From the NCBI GenBank assembly GCA_031290375.1, contig JAITNR010000186.1, positions 1 to 6,734 on the forward strand: a stretch of 6,734 nt of DNA. Direction: 5' to 3'. The translations under genes and the position numbers were made by a program. A model generated the notes under the pieces. The model saw nothing but the letters and a program-made list of their open reading frames with translations, did no database searches and had not been told where the DNA came from. Within the stretch, counting starts at the first letter, position 1. Each line of letters starts with the position of its first letter. This DNA is from Prevotellaceae bacterium. GTDB taxonomy: Bacteria; Bacteroidota; Bacteroidia; Bacteroidales; Paludibacteraceae. Below are positions 4,380-6,734 of the stretch, piece after piece.

Positions 4380-5996
4380 ATGAAACAAATTAAAGTTTTC
4401 CAAAAAGAAAATCAGAAGATTGCGGCTCATACCCTAAAGGGCACAGGCGCTCGCAATGCCGGTTCCAACAGTTCTTTTCGTCTGAAAAAGAACATCTTTT
4501 TGCCGCTGCTGATAGCAGCGATGACAGTAACGATGAACCTGCAAGCGCAGGTAAGAATCGGGAAAGACCTCGAACCCGAAAAAGGAACTATTCTGGATTT
4601 GAATGCAAAACCGGTATCCGGCTATGTTAGCGGACTACTTTTGCCGAATGTAGAAATTACCAATTTGAACGAAATTCCCAGTACTTTTACTGATACGGGA
4701 ATTGACGAATCACAATTAACAGGCCTCGTCGTTTACAGCCTTACTCCCTGTCCCGGAATCTATGTCTGGAACGGTACGGAATGGAAGAAACTGGGTTGCC
4801 CATGTCCACTTCCACCCGATGCCCCCGACATTGCCCCCACACAGGAAGTTGGATGTAACAGCACTGTTGCAGATTTATTGCCAAGCGGTTTAAACTGGTA
4901 CGATGTTCCTACAGGCGGTACGGCTCTGCTCTCAACCACTGCTTTAAGTTCTTTGGGCGCAAGTCCTTTCACCCTTTACGCTTCGCGAACGGTTAGCGGC
5001 GTGGAAAGTGCAAGAACTGTTGTTACAGTTACGCTTGGCGACTGTAACAACTATCCTGTTACAGGCAACATTACCACTTTTGTCAAGGTGATGTACGATT
5101 TCCAGCATCAGAAACTGGAGGCATACGACTACAATGCTGCTGCCGCCAATTTTCAGTGGCAAGTAAGCAAAGACGGTGGTACCACTTACACAAACATACC
5201 CGCTGCTACCAATCCCGGTGAATATATTATTCCTGCAAACTTTGCCAATGCTTACGGTCTGACAAGCAGCAATCGCAGCATTTCTCTGTATTTTCGTTGT
5301 ATTTATAATTTCAATGCAGCAGTCAGGAGTACAAACCCTTTTGAAATGATATTTATTAACACTTCGGATTACCTAACCGACGGTAACGGCAGAAAATACG
5401 TTACTTTGGGCAAAGGCAGCGGCGGACAAACAGTTGATAACGGCAGTACAGCCAAAATGAAAATGTTGCTTCTCAATCTCGGACAAAGCGGCGACAGTTA
5501 TACTCCCGGCAGCAGTGATGCAGGCGATTTAGGCGACTTTTACCAATGGGGGCGTGTGGCTGACGGACATGAAAAAACTGTTTGGTCAAAAAATGCAAGC
5601 ACCCACGCTAATATTATTGACAACCCTGCTTTTGGTCAGCCTAATGGTACTTCAGGTGTTGTTGCTCGCTCCACTACGGCTTATGGTGAAAACACGGATT
5701 TTCCAGACAGTTATGGACAGATACTGAAGACTGATAACACTTATTTGGGTAAATTAATAACAGGTTTTGGCGATTGGAATAATAACGCAACTATCAACCG
5801 TTGGGGCAATTCAGGTGGTACTACTCGTGCTTCCGACATTCCCCTTAGTGGTTGGACTTATCCCTCCAACAATCCTTGCCCCGGTGCTGATGGTTGGAAA
5901 GTACCGAGCCGTTGGAATTTTTGGGATTTGTACAAAGGTACAGGCACTGATACTTCAATAGCAGCTAGCAATTACGATGGTAGTGATAATTCTTAG
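4380..5996 (+). CDS. Exported FISUMP-family protein with Ig-like domains, ended by a premature TAG
   Basis: Frame of 538 residues before TAG 5994-5996. A long basic N-region (1-38) and hydrophobic core NIFLPLLIAAMTV (38-50) lead to a signal-peptidase site near LQA|QV (56/57); an in-frame GTG at 4260 would add only repeat-coded residues. Residues 58-140 match a module common in Bacteroidetes surface proteins (VRIG, ILDL, GLLLPNV, TGLVVYS, IYVWNGTEWKKLGC). Residues 148-221 form an Ig-like domain (VADLLPSGLNWYDVPTGGTAL, TLYASRTVSGVESARTVVTV), and 225-328 are probably a second beta-sandwich. From about 330 the FISUMP (Fibrobacter succinogenes major paralogous) domain starts: DGNGRKYVTLG, GDFYQWGR (385-392), PCPGADGWKVPSRWNFWDLY (499-518). 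This fold is related to C-type lectins, so a binding or adhesin role at the cell surface is likely. The domain needs the segment after the TAG, so the product as written is probably non-functional. No T9SS tail is seen. Confidence 0.8.
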   Translation: MKQIKVFQKENQKIAAHTLKGTGARNAGSNSSFRLKKNIFLPLLIAAMTVTMNLQAQVRIGKDLEPEKGTILDLNAKPVSGYVSGLLLPNVEITNLNEIPSTFTDTGIDESQLTGLVVYSLTPCPGIYVWNGTEWKKLGCPCPLPPDAPDIAPTQEVGCNSTVADLLPSGLNWYDVPTGGTALLSTTALSSLGASPFTLYASRTVSGVESARTVVTVTLGDCNNYPVTGNITTFVKVMYDFQHQKLEAYDYNAAAANFQWQVSKDGGTTYTNIPAATNPGEYIIPANFANAYGLTSSNRSISLYFRCIYNFNAAVRSTNPFEMIFINTSDYLTDGNGRKYVTLGKGSGGQTVDNGSTAKMKMLLLNLGQSGDSYTPGSSDAGDLGDFYQWGRVADGHEKTVWSKNASTHANIIDNPAFGQPNGTSGVVARSTTAYGENTDFPDSYGQILKTDNTYLGKLITGFGDWNNNATINRWGNSGGTTRASDIPLSGWTYPSNNPCPGADGWKVPSRWNFWDLYKGTGTDTSIAASNYDGSDNS

Positions 5997-6290
5997 CAGT
6001 CTTTTATCGCCGCTACCAACGGTGCTATTGGCGGTACTATCATTACAAGTAATGCCACTGGCGAGCGTGTTTTTCTGCCCGCTGCCGGTTGTCGCAACAG
6101 CAACACCAACGGCAATGGTACATTGTACAGTCTTGGCCTCGGCATCTACTGGAGTAGTACGGCCTACAGTACGACCGACGCGACCTATTTGTTCTTCATC
6201 AGTGGCTACGTGTACGCCGGTAACGGCAACATCTACAGCAACAGCAAGGCAGACGGATTATCAGTGCGCTGCGTAGCAGAATTTGAGTGA
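5997..6290 (+). pseudogene. In-frame C-terminal part of the FISUMP domain after the amber codon
   Basis: After TAG 5994-5996 the same frame stays open for 97 codons to TGA 6288-6290. It continues the FISUMP domain with its normal landmarks in order: GGTIIT, GERVFLPAAGCR, GTLYSLG, GIYWSSTAY, and finally DGLSVRCVAEFE. Full reconstruction gives 636 codons from 4380 including the TAG. In relatives I recall, a Trp lies at about the position of the amber codon (NTWQ-like, here NS*QS), so a TGG to TAG change is a plausible cause. There are no frameshifts or further stops, so the lesion is recent, suppressed, or a sequence error. No usable restart codon is seen soon after the TAG. Confidence 0.8.
6147..6276 (+). 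other. Candidate DGR-like variable region of the FISUMP/C-type-lectin domain
   Basis: The segment from YWSST to SVRCV has the layout of variable regions targeted by diversity-generating retroelements in Bacteroidetes C-type-lectin proteins. Among the 18 codons at 6192-6245, 15 end in C and 13 of those (ATC, GGC, TAC, GCC, AAC, AGC) can arise from AAC by changing adenines only. The segment ends with GC-rich GTGCGCTGCG (6264-6273), where an initiation-of-mutagenic-homing sequence would be expected, and a hairpin follows at 6309-6328. No template repeat, avd or reverse transcriptase gene is in the window. Ordinary FISUMP paralog variation is the main alternative. Confidence 0.4.
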
Positions 6291-6308
6291 CCTGAGTGCA
6301 AAAGTAAT

Positions 6309-6328
6309 CAAGTCCGATATAGGACTTG
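6309..6328. other. Hairpin 18 nt downstream of the FISUMP stop codon
   Basis: CAAGTCC (6309-6315) and GGACTTG (6322-6328) form a perfect 7-bp stem with loop GATATA. No T-tract follows, so it is a poor terminator. DGR target genes often carry a hairpin or cruciform just after the variable region that aids retrohoming. Stem length and position fit that, but the 6-nt loop differs from the usual 4-nt loop. Confidence 0.5.
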
Positions 6329-6382
6329 CCTACTGTATGTACGTAATTATAAACAAGATGATGGACTATAATCAACTGCCTT

Positions 6383-6404
6383 AATGAGCGATAGAATACT
6401 CATT
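6383..6404. other. Short inverted repeat AATGAG/CTCATT
   Basis: Exact 6-bp arms at 6383-6388 and 6399-6404 enclose a 10-nt loop in the gap between the FISUMP gene and engB. There is no T-tract and no known family; it may be chance. Confidence 0.25.
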
Positions 6405-6415
6405 GTGAAGCATGT

Positions 6416-6439
6416 AGGGGCGTACATTAGTACGTCCCT
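6416..6439. repeat. Palindromic intergenic repeat (AGGGGCGTAC/GTACGTCCCT)
   Basis: A 10-bp stem with one G-T pair (6416-6425 with 6430-6439) and loop ATTA. It resembles the GTAGGGGCG-type dispersed palindromes that I recall from many bacterial intergenic regions. It could slow transcription leaving the FISUMP gene, but has no U-tract. Confidence 0.55.
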
Positions 6440-6478
6440 TGGTGTACAGATTTGTCAAGAAAAAAAAGAGAAAATAGA

Positions 6479-6544
6479 ATGAACTATAAAAACATTTTTC
6501 GTCGAGTAGAAAGAAAGTATGGAGAAGCGCTCAAAACTTTTTGA
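6479..6544 (+). CDS. Possible 21-codon small ORF, doubtful
   Basis: ATG 6479 to TGA 6542-6544 encodes MNYKNIFRRVERKYGEALKTF, a basic, helix-prone peptide in otherwise non-coding DNA. Its end overlaps the -33 box of the engB promoter and no clear promoter of its own was found. It could be a chance frame or the remnant of a gene N-terminus. Confidence 0.12.
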   Translation: MNYKNIFRRVERKYGEALKTF

Positions 6545-6571
6545 TTTATTACCAAAAAAGGCGTACCTTTG
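6540..6571 (+). promoter_or_regulatory. Bacteroidetes promoter of engB
   Basis: TTTG (6540-6543), a 20-nt spacer and TACCTTTG (6564-6571) match the sigma consensus in both elements and spacing. Transcription should begin about 5-8 nt later, giving a leader of roughly 11-14 nt before ATG 6590. This is the best promoter in the window and shows that engB is not dependent on the FISUMP transcript. Confidence 0.8.
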
Positions 6572-6589
6572 TTCTCAAATTTACAAACG

Positions 6590-6734
6590 ATGATTATCAA
6601 AAAAGCCGAATTTGTAATAAGCAATACCCATCCCGCAAAATGCCCTCAGGATGGACGTTTTGAATATGCTTTTATCGGACGTTCGAATGTAGGAAAATCA
6701 TCCCTGATCAATATGCTGACCGGGAAAAAAGGTT
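6590..6734 (+). CDS. engB: EngB/YsxC ribosome biogenesis GTP-binding protein, N-terminal part
   Basis: The first 48 residues are visible and the frame is open at the right edge. MIIKKAEFVISN is the typical EngB start. FEYAFIGRSNVGKSSLINMLTG contains the G1 P-loop GRSNVGKS (30-37), which binds GTP phosphates and is nearly invariant in the EngB (YihA/YsxC) branch of TRAFAC GTPases. EngB is cytoplasmic and acts in late assembly of the 50S ribosomal subunit; it is essential in many bacteria. Switch I and the G3-G5 motifs lie outside the window. The start is supported by alignment of the conserved N-terminus and by the promoter just upstream. No Shine-Dalgarno sequence is present, as usual here. 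Confidence 0.93.
   Translation, partial: MIIKKAEFVISNTHPAKCPQDGRFEYAFIGRSNVGKSSLINMLTGKKG

Noticed and set aside
5994..5996. General TAG reassignment (amber recoding) as the genetic code here
   Set aside because: One TAG is not enough evidence; the other complete genes end in TAA or TGA and the surrounding genes are chromosomal, not of a recoded phage.
5977..6276. Open frame of 99 codons in another frame across the amber codon
   Set aside because: It encodes a low-complexity Val/Pro/Ser/Thr string; the frame continuing the FISUMP motifs is the real one.
6291..6589. tRNA, DGR template repeat or reverse transcriptase in the gap before engB
   Set aside because: No cloverleaf, no AAC-rich copy of the variable segment and no frame long enough for a reverse transcriptase was found by eye.

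Overview
The window reads as chromosomal DNA from an anaerobic Bacteroidetes, most likely order Bacteroidales. Four things point there: promoters of the TTTG-N(19-22)-TAnnTTTG type, A-rich start contexts without Shine-Dalgarno sequences, a type IX secretion (T9SS) C-terminal sorting domain, and gene families typical of the phylum (AAA-like/PD-(D/E)XK protein, FISUMP protein, GH-A glycosidase lipoprotein). Species cannot be named from the sequence.

Layout, left to right. (1) 1-575, minus: the N-terminal third or so of a secreted or lipoprotein GH-A clan (GH5-like) glycoside hydrolase, cut by the window edge just after its WDLYNE acid/base motif. (2) 576-751: a divergent promoter region holding a heptanucleotide tandem repeat. 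(3) 752-2470, plus: a complete AAA-ATPase-like/PD-(D/E)XK family protein. (4) 2483-2522: a bidirectional terminator, with heptamer repeats on both sides. (5) 2555-3568, minus: a secreted LamG-like protein with a T9SS type A tail. (6) 3569-4379: a gene-poor gap with a decayed C-terminal piece of a carbohydrate-active enzyme and four unrelated palindromic repeats. (7) 4380-6290, plus: a large exported FISUMP (C-type-lectin-like) protein broken by an in-frame TAG at 5994-5996; the frame is otherwise intact to 6290. (8) 6291-6589: a non-coding gap with three hairpins and a near-consensus promoter. (9) 6590 to the right edge: the start of engB (ysxC), an essential ribosome-assembly GTPase.

The genes do not form one operon. 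Orientation alternates and each gene seems to be its own transcription unit. The shared theme is surface and secreted proteins for glycan handling or adhesion (GH-A lipoprotein, LamG/T9SS protein, FISUMP protein, enzyme remnant), plus one lineage-expanded nuclease-like protein and one housekeeping gene.

The most interesting feature is the C-terminal end of the FISUMP gene. Its last ~45 codons have the look of a diversity-generating retroelement (DGR) variable region: a run of NNC codons reachable from AAC by changing adenines, a GC-rich end, and a hairpin 18 nt after the stop codon. No reverse transcriptase or template repeat is visible in the window, so this is a hypothesis. The amber codon lies just upstream and would remove this whole module.
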